Assembly (NCBI RefSeq): GCF_013186535.1
Contig: NZ_JABMCZ010000002.1
Location: 1,426,001 to 1,490,000, forward strand
DNA length: 64,000 bases
From: Nocardia terpenica
GTDB taxonomy: Bacteria > Actinomycetota > Actinomycetes > Mycobacteriales > Mycobacteriaceae
Direction: 5' to 3'
Notes under the pieces: generated by a model
Database searches by the model: none
What the model saw: the letters and a program-made list of their open reading frames with translations, nothing else
Told to the model about the DNA's origin: nothing
Position numbers and translations under genes: made by a program
In this document: positions 1 through 8,204 of the stretch, in pieces
Position numbering within the stretch: the stretch's first letter is position 1
How the letters are laid out: every line of letters begins with the position of its first letter

Positions 1-1081
1 GTGGAATGCGCGGCGCGATCGGCAGCGCCTGCGGTTCGCGCTCGCCCGCCAGCAGCCCGGCCGCGATATCGGGTCGAATCGCGAACGGGCGGCCCAATCC
101 GATCAGGTCGACCGCGCCGGTGCCGAGCACCTCGTTCATGAACTCGCGGGTACGGATGCCGCCGGTGAGCATGAGCGGCACCCTCGGCCGCGCCCGCAGC
201 GCCTCGGCATACCGCAGGAAGTACGCCTCCCGCTCGCGGGTGCTGTCGGACATGACGCCGGTCATCGCCGGGGCCTCGTAGTTGCCGCCGGAGATCTCCA
301 GCAGATCGATACCGGCTGCTTCCAGCGCGAGCGCGACATCCAGGGATTCGTCTTCCTCGAATCCCCCGCGCTGGAAGTCGGCCGAGTTGAGCTTCACCGA
401 CAGAATCGCGGTGGGACCGATGGTCTTTCGCACATCAGCGACAATCTCCAGCAGCAGGCGGCGACGATTCTCGGCGTTGCCGCCGTATCGGTCGTCGCGC
501 TGATTAGCGATCGGCGAGAGGAATTGTGAAAGCATATACCCGTGCGCCGCATGCACCTGCACACCGGAAAACCCTGCGGTGACAGCGAGTTCGGCGGTGC
601 GAACGAAACGCCGCCGGAGCTCGGCGATCTTGTCGCTCGACAACGCCCGCGGCTTGCGCAGATTGAATCCGACCGCCTGCGGGCGCAGCGCGGACGGTCC
701 GACCGGACGCCGGTACAGCGGCCCCACGGCCACCCGTCCCGGATGGTTGATCTGCATGACCATCGCCGCACCTTCCCGCGCTCCGGCCCGCGCCCAGTTG
801 CCGACCTGTTCCAGGTGCCGTTCGTCTTCGAGGGTGACGTTGCGGGGTTCGACGAAGGCGCGGCGGTCGATCATCACGTTGCCGGTGATCAGCAGACCCG
901 CACCACCACGCCCCCAGGCACTGTAGAGTCGGGTCAAAGTTTGTGAGGGCGCGCCGGTGATATCGGCGAGCTGCTCACTCATCGCCGCCTTGGCGAGGCG
1001 GTTCGGCAGGACGACACCGCAGGGCAGCCGCAACGGACTGCCGACGGCGACCGTGCCGGGCGTATGGGTCTTAGGGGACAT
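1..1081 (-). CDS. NADH:flavin oxidoreductase, Old Yellow Enzyme family (3' end outside window)
   Basis: FMN-dependent ene-reductase of the Old Yellow Enzyme family, which uses NAD(P)H to reduce activated C=C bonds. I translated the minus strand from ATG at 1081 and it stays open to the window edge (360 codons), so the C-terminus is missing. Visible family features are an N-terminal segment reading VLPNRLAKAAM, the strand-4 QINHPGR motif, the HAAHGYMLSQF active-site helix with the two substrate-binding residues, the DRYGG motif, and a late GLGRPF phosphate-binding segment. AGGAG lies 7 bases before the ATG. It starts 35 bases after the monooxygenase stop on the same strand, so the two are probably co-transcribed. 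The substrate cannot be told from sequence. Confidence 0.93.
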   Translation of the reverse strand, partial: MSPKTHTPGTVAVGSPLRLPCGVVLPNRLAKAAMSEQLADITGAPSQTLTRLYSAWGRGGAGLLITGNVMIDRRAFVEPRNVTLEDERHLEQVGNWARAGAREGAAMVMQINHPGRVAVGPLYRRPVGPSALRPQAVGFNLRKPRALSSDKIAELRRRFVRTAELAVTAGFSGVQVHAAHGYMLSQFLSPIANQRDDRYGGNAENRRRLLLEIVADVRKTIGPTAILSVKLNSADFQRGGFEEDESLDVALALEAAGIDLLEISGGNYEAPAMTGVMSDSTREREAYFLRYAEALRARPRVPLMLTGGIRTREFMNEVLGTGAVDLIGLGRPFAIRPDIAAGLLAGEREPQALPIAPRIP

Positions 1082-1116
1082 CGGCGAACTCCTGGTGTGT
1101 GACAGCGGGATTCGGA

Positions 1117-2502
1117 TCAAGCGGTAGTGCGTACGAGGCGCGGGCCCGACTGTGGCGCGGTGCGCGCCGCCGCCTCGGAGGTGACGGCGCCGTCCTCGGT
1201 CCGGATGTCCGGGTCCGCGGCGGGCCTGCGTGACAGCAGCGAACTCACTGTCATCAACCGGGACGCGGCCCGGACCAGCGTCCGGCCGCGCCGCACCTCC
1301 CAGCGCAATTCCGGTCCACCCGCGAGGATCCGCGCGGACGGCTTCGAGATACGCGCGTAGAGATCGCCCACCGGTACAGGCAGCCGCTGCTGCAGCAGCG
1401 CCGCCTCGGCGAGCAATCGGGAGCTGTTCATCAGCAGCATCCCCGCTCCCGAACGTGGCGCGACCAGACCGGCGAAATACAGGTTCGCCAATCCCGGGGC
1501 GAAAGTATGTGCAACCAACCGCGGCTGCCCCCGCTCCCACTCGAGCAAGCCTTCGCCCAGGAACGGGAACGTCGTCTTGAAACCGGTGGCCCACACGATC
1601 GTGTCGTACTCACCACTCGTGCCATCGGTGAAATGCACCGTGCGCCCGTCGAATCGGGCGATCTCCGGACGAACGGCGATCCGGCCGTGCTTGAGGAAAT
1701 ACGGCAGCTGCTGATTGACCACCAGATCCTGATCGAAGATCCGGTGCCGGGGCTTTTCCAGCCCGAAACTGCGGTAACTGCCCATGCCGACCGCGACGAT
1801 CGACCGGAATACGGCCTCCTGCAACAGCTTCGGCACCGGCAACGAGCCGAAATCGAACGCACCGCTCGGAATGCCGAGCACATACTTCGGGATGAACCAG
1901 TACGGGCGGCGCAACGACAGCTCCGAGGTGCCGAACGTGATCGCTGCCTCGACGGCCAGATCGCAGCCGGAGTTCCCCGCACCCACCACCAGCACTCGGG
2001 AACCGTCTAGATCGTCCGGGCGCTTGTAGTGCTTGGAGTGGATCTGCTTGCCGATGAACTCACCCGAATAGTGCGGCACGTGCACATCCCAGTAGTGGCC
2101 ATTGGCCGCCACCACGCCCGCGTACTCGCGCACCGCACCATCCGCGATCTCCACCCGCCAACCGGTCAGCCCCGAATCATCGAGCGGCGCAATATTTTTC
2201 ACCACGGTGTTGAATTCGATGCGGTGATCCAGGCCGAATGCGCTTGCGAAGGACCGCAGATAGTCCCGCATCTGTGCGGCGCTCGGGAAATCCGGATAGT
2301 TCGCGGGCATCGGATAGTCCGGATACTGGGTGATCGCCTTCGAGCTGATCAGATGCGTCGAGTCGTACACACCGTGTGACCAGTTGCCGCCGATCGCATC
2401 GGTCGCCTCCACATGGTCGTAGTCCAGACCCAGATCCGTGAACGCCTTCGCCACGGCCAGCCCGGTGTAACCCGCTCCGATGATGCAGTAACGGTGCACC
2501 AT
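1117..2502 (-). CDS. Flavin-containing monooxygenase (FMO/Baeyer-Villiger class)
   Basis: NADPH- and FAD-dependent monooxygenase of 461 residues, a normal length for the family. The FAD Rossmann motif GAGYTG is at residues 9-14. The class B monooxygenase signature with its central His-Ser (FIGKQIHSKHYK) is at 149-160. The NADPH-binding GAGNSG is at 174-179, and ATGF occurs late in the chain. These catalyse oxygen insertion into ketones or heteroatoms; the actual substrate is unknown. It is divergent from the TetR gene at 2602 across 99 bases that carry a strong palindrome, so it is probably repressed by that regulator. It is likely the first gene of an operon with the downstream ene-reductase. 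Confidence 0.92.
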   Translation of the reverse strand: MVHRYCIIGAGYTGLAVAKAFTDLGLDYDHVEATDAIGGNWSHGVYDSTHLISSKAITQYPDYPMPANYPDFPSAAQMRDYLRSFASAFGLDHRIEFNTVVKNIAPLDDSGLTGWRVEIADGAVREYAGVVAANGHYWDVHVPHYSGEFIGKQIHSKHYKRPDDLDGSRVLVVGAGNSGCDLAVEAAITFGTSELSLRRPYWFIPKYVLGIPSGAFDFGSLPVPKLLQEAVFRSIVAVGMGSYRSFGLEKPRHRIFDQDLVVNQQLPYFLKHGRIAVRPEIARFDGRTVHFTDGTSGEYDTIVWATGFKTTFPFLGEGLLEWERGQPRLVAHTFAPGLANLYFAGLVAPRSGAGMLLMNSSRLLAEAALLQQRLPVPVGDLYARISKPSARILAGGPELRWEVRRGRTLVRAASRLMTVSSLLSRRPAADPDIRTEDGAVTSEAAARTAPQSGPRLVRTTA

Positions 2503-2520
2503 TGCGACCTCCCGTCAAAA

Positions 2521-2552
2521 ACTACACTGACTGTAGCTACAGTGAATGTAGT
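2521..2552. promoter_or_regulatory. TetR-type operator palindrome
   Basis: A perfect 14-bp palindrome ACTGTAGCTACAGT (2530-2543) sits inside a longer imperfect 32-bp palindrome whose outer arms are ACTACA and TGTAGT. It lies between the divergent monooxygenase and TetR genes, 19 bases from the monooxygenase ATG. The position and symmetry fit an operator bound by the TetR protein encoded at 2602, controlling both directions. This assignment is inferred from position, not demonstrated. Confidence 0.8.
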
Positions 2553-2601
2553 ATTTGTGACTGCAGGTAACACTGTCAAGGGCCGACATGAAGAAAGGCT
2601 G

Positions 2602-3252
2602 GTGAACAGCGTGGCGGTGCAGAAACGACGCCCATACGCACCCCGAATGGACCCCGAGCAGCGCCGCGAGCAACTGCTCGACGCGGTCCTGCGGATCATC
2701 GTGACCCAGGGCGTGCACAAGGTGTCCATCGACGCGGTAGCTCGCGAGGCCGCCGTCAGCCGCCCGGTCGTCTACCGCCTGTTCGACGACTCCGACCACC
2801 TGCTGCGCGCCTCGCTCGACCGTGAAGAGGCCGCGGGCCTCGCTCAAATGGCCGAGGTCGTGCCGCGTCCGGGCACCGGCGATCCAGCTCAGGCCGCCTC
2901 CGATGGCCTGGGTCGTTTCCTCGCCGCTGTGCAGTCCGCGCCCGATCGCTGGCGCGCCGCCTTCGCCCTCGTCGACAGCAGCACACCGACGTTCCGCCGC
3001 CGCATCGAAACCGGACGGCAAGCATTCATCGCGGCGCTGACGACGTTCGTCCGAACGGCAACACCACCCGGCCGACTCGACGCGATCGACATCGAACTGA
3101 CCGCCCGCGCCCTCTACGCCCTCTACTGGGACAGCGGCAGGCTCATCCTCACCGAACCCGACACATTCTCAACCGAACGGGTAATCCGCTTCGCCGACAA
3201 CATCATCCGCGCCCTGCCCGCCTTCCACGACCACACCGAACAGGACTCCTGA
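2602..3252 (+). CDS. TetR/AcrR family transcriptional regulator
   Basis: One-component repressor of 216 residues. The N-terminal helix-turn-helix reads RREQLLDAVLRIIVTQGVHKVSIDAVAREA followed by SRPVVYRLFDD, the classic TetR DNA-binding segment; the rest is a helical ligand domain with no identifiable ligand. The frame is open further upstream, but codons before 2602 run through the operator. GTG at 2602 follows a purine-rich GAAAGG, with GTG at 2611 as the alternative. The stop overlaps the start of the nitroreductase-like gene by one base (TGATG), so those two are translationally coupled. It probably controls the divergent flavin-monooxygenase operon and itself. Confidence 0.9.
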   Translation: MNSVAVQKRRPYAPRMDPEQRREQLLDAVLRIIVTQGVHKVSIDAVAREAAVSRPVVYRLFDDSDHLLRASLDREEAAGLAQMAEVVPRPGTGDPAQAASDGLGRFLAAVQSAPDRWRAAFALVDSSTPTFRRRIETGRQAFIAALTTFVRTATPPGRLDAIDIELTARALYALYWDSGRLILTEPDTFSTERVIRFADNIIRALPAFHDHTEQDS

Positions 3253-3683
3253 TGCGCGACCTCTACCACGACATGCTGCGCACCCACCAATGGATCTACG
3301 AGAACACCGACGGTCGCCTCGGCCACCGGCTGCTGTTCGGCAACCCCACCCTGTTGCTGCGTACCACCGGCCGCCGCACCGGACTCCCCCGAACCTCCGC
3401 ACTCATCTACGCCCGCGACGGCGAGAACTACCTCGTGGTCGCCTCCAATGGCGGCGCACCGAGATCCCCGGCGTGGCTTGCCAACCTGAGAACCAAACCG
3501 GACTGTGAAATCCAGATCGGACGCCGCCGCCTCCCCGTCACCGCCCGGCCAACCCTTCCCGACGACCCCGATTACACCCGGCGCTGGGAAATCGCCGACA
3601 AGGTCAACCGCGGCCGATACACCCAATACCAGCAGCGAACCACCCGGAGCATCTCGATCATCGAACTGCGCCCCACCAACTGA
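3252..3683 (+). CDS. Deazaflavin (F420)-dependent nitroreductase family protein
   Basis: A 143-residue protein of the DDN-like split beta-barrel family, which in actinobacteria uses reduced F420 to reduce quinones, nitroimidazoles and related substrates. The conserved core is visible: LLRTTGRRTGLPRTSALIY near residue 40, then ASNGGAPRSPAWLANL in which the first part binds the cofactor phosphate, and a final short strand. Its length equals the family norm. ATG overlaps the TetR stop codon, so it belongs to the regulator's transcript. Together with the divergent FMO and ene-reductase this makes a small redox locus, perhaps a xenobiotic response. Confidence 0.88.
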   Translation: MRDLYHDMLRTHQWIYENTDGRLGHRLLFGNPTLLLRTTGRRTGLPRTSALIYARDGENYLVVASNGGAPRSPAWLANLRTKPDCEIQIGRRRLPVTARPTLPDDPDYTRRWEIADKVNRGRYTQYQQRTTRSISIIELRPTN

Positions 3684-3972
3684 TCCACTTAGCCGTCGGC
3701 GTCAATCTCCCACACCCGCATCGGGATACGACCCGACGACATTTTCGCGAACCGTACAGCAACCCGCGTGAAACCCAGCCACGATCATCAGGCAGCAGCG
3801 AATGCACTGCGATGCTCGGGGACGACCGATGGCCTACAACAAATGCGCTGCCGGTCACATCTATTCATCGTTCAGCAACTACCGGCTAGATCATCTGGAG
3901 GATCGAACAGCTACTTGAACGCCGCAACGCGGCATCTATGCCGGATGCGCAGTGCTCAAGGGCACTGAAATA

Positions 3973-4006
3973 CACGTAATCCCGGCACATAGGCCGGGAT
4001 TACGTG
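3973..4006. repeat. Perfect 14-bp inverted repeat beside the att-like repeat
   Basis: CACGTAATCCCGGC (3973-3986) and its exact complement (3993-4006) are separated by six bases. It lies directly left of the tRNA-Leu 3'-end copy. There is no T-run, so it may be a hairpin element or a recombination-associated site rather than a simple terminator. The right arm also begins one of two imperfect 19-bp direct repeats (3998-4016 and 4061-4079, 17 of 19 matching) that bracket the tRNA fragment. The rest of 3684-4128 holds no gene that I can support. Confidence 0.7.
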
Positions 4007-4012
4007 CTCGAG

Positions 4013-4039
4013 TGGTGGGCGAAGGGGGACTTGAACCCC
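4013..4039. repeat. att-like copy of the tRNA-Leu 3' end (left boundary of putative island)
   Basis: These 27 bases are identical, in the same orientation, to 23181-23207, which form the CCA end, acceptor and T-arm part of the intact tRNA-Leu. Sequence diverges on both sides, and no D- or anticodon arm follows, so this is not a tRNA gene. A direct repeat of a tRNA 3' end about 19.2 kb from the intact tRNA, with an integrase remnant inside, is the standard footprint of a tRNA-integrating element. Confidence 0.8.
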
Positions 4040-4128
4040 TCCTCACGGCATCCGTGCCACGATTACGTATTCGAGTGGTTCGAATATGACCTACTGCACC
4101 GGCGATGTCAACCGGAGGACATCGGCTC

Positions 4129-4365
4129 CTAGTCCGCTTCTGACTTGCTTCCACGGCTGGTCGTTTGCCCAAAGAAGAAGCCAAGAATCAGCAAAAACGC
4201 ACTACTGAGAATCTCTGGAACCGGAGTGTGGATGAACATTGCGACGATCAGGCCCAAGGTGATCACGGCCAGTAGTACCCCACCGATGAGGACTGCTGCT
4301 GGCTCTCGATCGAGCACTGATTTCCGTATCCGCCATTTGCGCTCCTGAACGTCGAGGCGACTCAT
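4129..4365 (-). CDS. Small two-helix membrane protein
   Basis: Hypothetical protein of 78 residues. A charged N-terminus (about 20 residues, ERKWRIRKS) is followed by two hydrophobic stretches, roughly residues 24-46 and 50-66, then a short polar tail with Ser/Lys/Glu. No family was recognised. It overlaps by four bases the end of the decayed NB-ARC regulator fragment upstream on the same strand, so it may be a leftover of that transcript. It is the first plausible gene inside the putative island boundary at 4013. Confidence 0.55.
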   Translation of the reverse strand: MSRLDVQERKWRIRKSVLDREPAAVLIGGVLLAVITLGLIVAMFIHTPVPEILSSAFLLILGFFFGQTTSRGSKSEAD

Positions 4366-4921
4366 CTGGAGCGCCGACCCCGTGATCGACAGTTCACCCG
4401 CCGTTCAACCGTCACGCGCCGGTCAGCCGGGCTGAATGCGTGGTCGTGAGGTTGATGTATGAAATGCCACACACCGGTTTCGTGATCAACCCGCGGAACG
4501 GGCGCCGGGGCGTATCCGCGTAGGTTGATATGCAGTTGGCCGTCAGGGAGCCTGGCGCACTCGCGATGCCCCCAGTGCACCGCGAGCGAGGTTGTGCCAA
4601 CTCCCGCCCTACCCGTCACGACGCAGACTTGCGTCGATCCCGGATCCCCGACCGCATGCTCCAACACACCGTCTATGTGTGTTCGAGGTCGATGACGCGG
4701 TTGACGAATCCGCGTACGTCGGCGGGCAGCCGAGCTGGAACGGGACCAGATTCATCACCAGTCCGATCTCCGCCGGGCGGATGGAAGTGGAGCCCACCTG
4801 CAATGTGTCTGGCCTGTACCATCTCGCGAGCTGCCCGAGAGATCCGATCGGGTCTCACCAAAGCCGCATCCGCTCCTGGATCCTTCGCCGGTGGTGATCG
4901 CCCCGTTACGCAATCCCACAC
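4362..4921 (-). pseudogene. Fragment of an NB-ARC / AfsR-type regulator, frameshifted
   Basis: Two minus-strand frames together read like the start of an actinobacterial NB-ARC/TPR regulator. One (to 4673) ends with RLPADVRGFVNRVIDLEH. The other (from 4667) continues with VVTGRAGVGTTSLAVHWGHR and DGQLHINLRGYAP, matching the P-loop region and the following conserved strand. The join needs removal of two bases in a CACACA run near 4675, so a dinucleotide gain broke the gene. The usual P-loop lysine is threonine here (GVGTTS), and nothing of the later ATPase or TPR parts follows. It is a dead fragment. Confidence 0.65.
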
Positions 4922-5302
4922 GCAGGGTTATCCGCCGAATCGAGAAGCCTTGGCGGACAATGCGAAACACCATCTCATAGGCAACGCCCTTGATCAGCCA
5001 TCCGGCGATTGTGGCTGTCGTCAGCACGTGAATACTCCCCCCCCCCCCCCCCGCCTGGCACGAATCCCGACTGCGTGTCGCCAACCGTGCCGCTTCGGAG
5101 ATGTTCACGGATGCCGACGGCAGGCAAGGTCCGAAGACTCGGCTGCCGAGCATCTTTCACTCGGCTGGAAAGCGGTAATGCCTGCCGGATACCGCGGATC
5201 GGGGTGTGGTGGTCGTGACTTTCAACGGCGCTGCCCGCTGACCTAATCGGAGTGCTGTGTGGTGTGACCGGGCTGCGGTGTTGTGTCGCCGAATGTGGTG
5301 GT
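4922..5302. other. Gene-free stretch with a C homopolymer
   Basis: I see no supportable gene in these 381 bases. The notable element is an uninterrupted run of 16 C at 5037-5052. Frames on both strands here lack ribosome binding sites and recognisable content. Confidence 0.5.
5037..5052. repeat. 16-nt poly-C tract
   Basis: Sixteen consecutive C residues, the longest homopolymer I noticed in the window. Tracts this long are prone to slippage in replication and to miscounting in sequencing or assembly. Confidence 0.9.
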
Positions 5303-5374
5303 TCATGGGATCAGCAGGTTGATGAGCAGGTCCAGCAGGCCGCCGATGAGGCTGCCGAGGAGTCTGATGATCAT
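5303..5374 (-). CDS. 23-residue hydrophobic/amphipathic peptide coupled to the cutinase-like gene
   Basis: Short frame too small for usual gene calling. ATG at 5374 directly follows the TGA of the cutinase-like gene (0-base gap), with AGGAG five bases before it inside that gene's last codons, so translation would be coupled. The product begins MIIRLLGSLIGG and is almost entirely Leu, Ile and Gly with one Arg, one Asp and one Asn, enough for a single short helix. A peptide of the same character sits just upstream of the cutinase-like gene (7485-7559). Function unknown; a membrane-active or secreted helper peptide is speculation. Confidence 0.55.
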   Translation of the reverse strand: MIIRLLGSLIGGLLDLLINLLIP

Positions 5375-7342
5375 TCATGCTCCTGGAGTTGTGGTTGCGT
5401 ATTCGTGGGTGTGTTCGTCGGTCGGGGTCGGCGAGGTGGGCGGTGAATGTGGGATGGGGTACTCGGGTGCGGTCGCTTCCGTGGTGAAGTGGGGGTCACC
5501 GCTGGCGCGAGTGGCGTTGCTGGTCGTGCCGGTACGGGTTCGGCGGTGGCGGATGCGGCGGGCGATGTAGGCGGTGCTCGCCAACGCGGCCAGGACGAGC
5601 ACCCACGCCAGGTCTCGGCCGGGCTCGCCGGTCCGCGTGACCGTGCTCGTGGTGCCATGAACCGCGGGCGGTGGACTGCTCGGCAGCGGCGGCGCTGCGG
5701 CTGGCGGGAAGGCGACCGATGGAGCAGCAGTCGATGGAGCGCCTGGTGGCGCGGCAGCCGACGGGGCGGCAGCCGACGGGTCAGCGGCCGATGACGCGGC
5801 GGCCGACGGATCAGTAGCTGATGGGGCTGACGGCGCGGCGGCCGGTGGGACGGGTGCGTCGATGACAGGTGAAGGTGCGGCTGAAGGTTGTGGTGCTGCG
5901 GTCGGTGCCGGAGGTGGGATGCGTGGGGTGTGCGGGGAGTCGGATGCCGGGGTGGGGAGGAGGTGGTGGGTGAGATCGCGGGCCGCGGCGTTGAACCAGT
6001 CGCTGATGTATTCGACGGCGGGTTGTCCGCTGGTGGTGAACGCGGCTGTCTGGTAGGCCCCGTGTTGGCTAGCGGTGTCGAGGTATTTCCACCACACTGC
6101 CGGGTCGAGCAGGCGGCCGCTGTCGTCGATCAGGTTCGCGACCGCGTCCACGAGATCGGTGATCAGATGGAATACCGCCCCACGCGGTGTGGCGCGCCGG
6201 TCCGCGGTCACGAATTTCTCGGCCAGCAGCGCTATCGCGGCATTCGGGTCCGCCGCCGCGAGCGCGGCGACCTCGGCGATATCGGCCGGTGTCAGCATTC
6301 GCCCGGTCACCGCGAGCAGCGAATTCACCGCGCTGGTAGCGAGTTTCAGCACAGCGGCGCGGGTATCGGGGGTTTCGCGGGGATCGGAGGCATCGGCCAG
6401 ACGCTGGGACAGCGACCAGCCGGGGACCAGCGACAGGGTGCCCAGGGTGCTGCCGCGCAGATCGTGGTCGATCACCTCGGTAACCGTCCGCGCCGCGGTC
6501 GCCTGCACCGCCACCACGATCGAGGTCAGCGCCGCTATCGGATCGGCCGGGTTCAGCTCGGCCTGCCCGGCGATATTCACCAGCACCCGCAACAGCGGCA
6601 TCGACGGGGCATCGCAGGCCAGGTCACCCGGAAGGCACAACGACGCCACCCGCCCGGTGAGCGCACCGAAATCGGTGGCGATATCACCGTCGGGCCCGAT
6701 CCCCTCCCCCTCGGCGACCTGCCGCACATCCGCTTGCAAACCCGACACATCGGCCCCGGTGGTACCCGGCACTGCAGCGGGAGCACTACGGTCCGGCGCT
6801 CCGGGAAACAGCGACGCCGCAGGACCGCGGGTGGGATCGGCCAGCAGCGCAACCGCCGCGACACGGTCGGCCGGAACCACCCCGGACCCGTCACCGATCT
6901 CACGGGCGAAGATCGAAACGATATGGGCCCCTTGGGAATAACCCAGCAGCCCCAACTCGGTGCGCGGGCAGTCCGCGAGCACCGTGGCCGCCATCGACCG
7001 CAACCGGTCCAGACCCCCGGACACCGACGCCACGTACGGCACATCACCTCCGGGCACCGCGCCACCGAAACCCGCCTCGTACGGCACATAAGCGTGCGCC
7101 ACCAGGCGCGGTCCGGTCGCCCGCAACGGGGCCAGCACCGCCCCCAACATGCCCGCATCCGCGCCGTCGGGCGGAGTCAGCGGCGAGGACTGACCAGTCC
7201 CTTGCACTGCCAGCACATACAGACTCGGACAGTTCTGCAACGGCACACCGGGTTCGGCGGGCTCGGCCGCCGACGCACCACATGCCGCCATGGAAACGAT
7301 CAGTGCGACAACCGCTGTGGCCGAACCTCGGCTCGGATCCAT
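5375..7342 (-). CDS. Cutinase-family serine esterase with Pro/Ala-rich region and C-terminal membrane anchor
   Basis: Secreted alpha/beta hydrolase of about 655 residues, much longer than a bare cutinase (about 200). A signal peptide ends near ACGASAAEP. The mature N-terminus CPSLYVLAVQGTG and later YVPYEAGFGG are typical of actinobacterial cutinase-like enzymes. The nucleophile is in GYSQG, and DPTRG carries a probable catalytic Asp. After the catalytic domain come a helical region, a Pro/Ala/Ser-rich segment of roughly 100 residues, one transmembrane segment (WVLVLAALASTAYIA) and a basic, Thr-rich cytoplasmic tail, suggesting anchoring in the envelope. ATG at 7342 is chosen because the signal peptide starts there; GTG at 7399 is possible. 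Hydrophobic mini-genes lie on both sides. Confidence 0.85.
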   Translation of the reverse strand: MDPSRGSATAVVALIVSMAACGASAAEPAEPGVPLQNCPSLYVLAVQGTGQSSPLTPPDGADAGMLGAVLAPLRATGPRLVAHAYVPYEAGFGGAVPGGDVPYVASVSGGLDRLRSMAATVLADCPRTELGLLGYSQGAHIVSIFAREIGDGSGVVPADRVAAVALLADPTRGPAASLFPGAPDRSAPAAVPGTTGADVSGLQADVRQVAEGEGIGPDGDIATDFGALTGRVASLCLPGDLACDAPSMPLLRVLVNIAGQAELNPADPIAALTSIVVAVQATAARTVTEVIDHDLRGSTLGTLSLVPGWSLSQRLADASDPRETPDTRAAVLKLATSAVNSLLAVTGRMLTPADIAEVAALAAADPNAAIALLAEKFVTADRRATPRGAVFHLITDLVDAVANLIDDSGRLLDPAVWWKYLDTASQHGAYQTAAFTTSGQPAVEYISDWFNAAARDLTHHLLPTPASDSPHTPRIPPPAPTAAPQPSAAPSPVIDAPVPPAAAPSAPSATDPSAAASSAADPSAAAPSAAAPPGAPSTAAPSVAFPPAAAPPLPSSPPPAVHGTTSTVTRTGEPGRDLAWVLVLAALASTAYIARRIRHRRTRTGTTSNATRASGDPHFTTEATAPEYPIPHSPPTSPTPTDEHTHEYATTTPGA

Positions 7343-7484
7343 CGGCCATGAACGCGTGCGCAATCTTCCCCACCTTCGACACGAAACAACCACGACCACT
7401 GACGAATTCAGGATTCAGAATGAATGGATACCGGGGGCGTCGGTTCGGGGCGAAACCGCGCTGTTCCGCCCCGAACCGACACGA

Positions 7485-7559
7485 TCAGGCCCCGGACAAC
7501 AACGCGGCCACCACGTTCGACAGACCGGTCAACAGCGCGCTCAGAACACCCAGCAGCAT
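7485..7559 (-). CDS. 24-residue hydrophobic peptide with strong ribosome binding site
   Basis: ATG at 7559 is preceded at six bases by AAGAGGAGA, one of the best Shine-Dalgarno sequences in this part of the window. The product starts MLLGVLSALLTGL and consists of Leu, Val, Ala, Gly, Ser and Thr with no charged residue, so it would form one short hydrophobic helix. It lies about 140 bases upstream of the cutinase-like gene on the same strand, possibly on its leader transcript. I recognise no family. It resembles in size and composition the peptides at 5303 and 43825. Confidence 0.55.
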   Translation of the reverse strand: MLLGVLSALLTGLSNVVAALLSGA

Positions 7560-8204
7560 GAATTCTCCTCTTGATTCGAATGATTCGATATCGAACAGTC
7601 GCAGTGCCAGGCACCGCACAGGCATCGACGCCCCGGCCCGGCCATCGATCACGAACCGGACCGAACACGTTGTCTCTCAACAGATGCGCACCCCTCCGTC
7701 TCGAAGCACAGCACGACGGCACAAAGGCGGGACACCCGCAGCGGTATTCGTCACCCATCCCCCGATGGATTGGCCCCGGCCGGAAGGTTTCTATTTCTGG
7801 CCAGAACCAATCCGGCGCCACGCCTGGCAACGAAACACCTTCCGCCGGGGCACTCTGGTCGTGACACCCCCAACCACACCGGGCCGTGCAGGAACCCGCG
7901 ACCAGAACCCGGCCCGGAGATACCGTAGCCAGGACACAGCGGCGGCTTCGGCTGATCAGACTCTCCGACCAGCACGACCATCACGATCATCACTGCCCCG
8001 GCGCGGTGCCCGCACCGGCCAAACAACCAAGGCGCGCCCGCTCGCGGGTAATGATCCGGAGCGGATTGCGCCACAGATTCCCCGAGCCCATCCGAGACCG
8101 GTTCCACCACGAACGCAGACACGGCGGGTTCGTTCGATACCCCCTCAGGGGAGACCAGCTCCACGAGAAACGGCCCGGCCCAACACCAACCAAAAGGCAA
8201 CCCT
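7560..8204. other. Gene-free stretch
   Basis: No supportable gene. Frames that stay open here have no ribosome binding site and low-information Arg/Pro-rich content typical of antisense reading in GC-rich DNA. The promoter of the minus-strand peptide/cutinase unit and any promoter for the frameshifted secreted-protein gene at 8205 would lie here. Confidence 0.5.

Noticed and set aside
4013..4100. A second tRNA-Leu gene
   Set aside because: Only the 3' 27 bases match; no anticodon or D arm follows. It fits an att-type duplicate.
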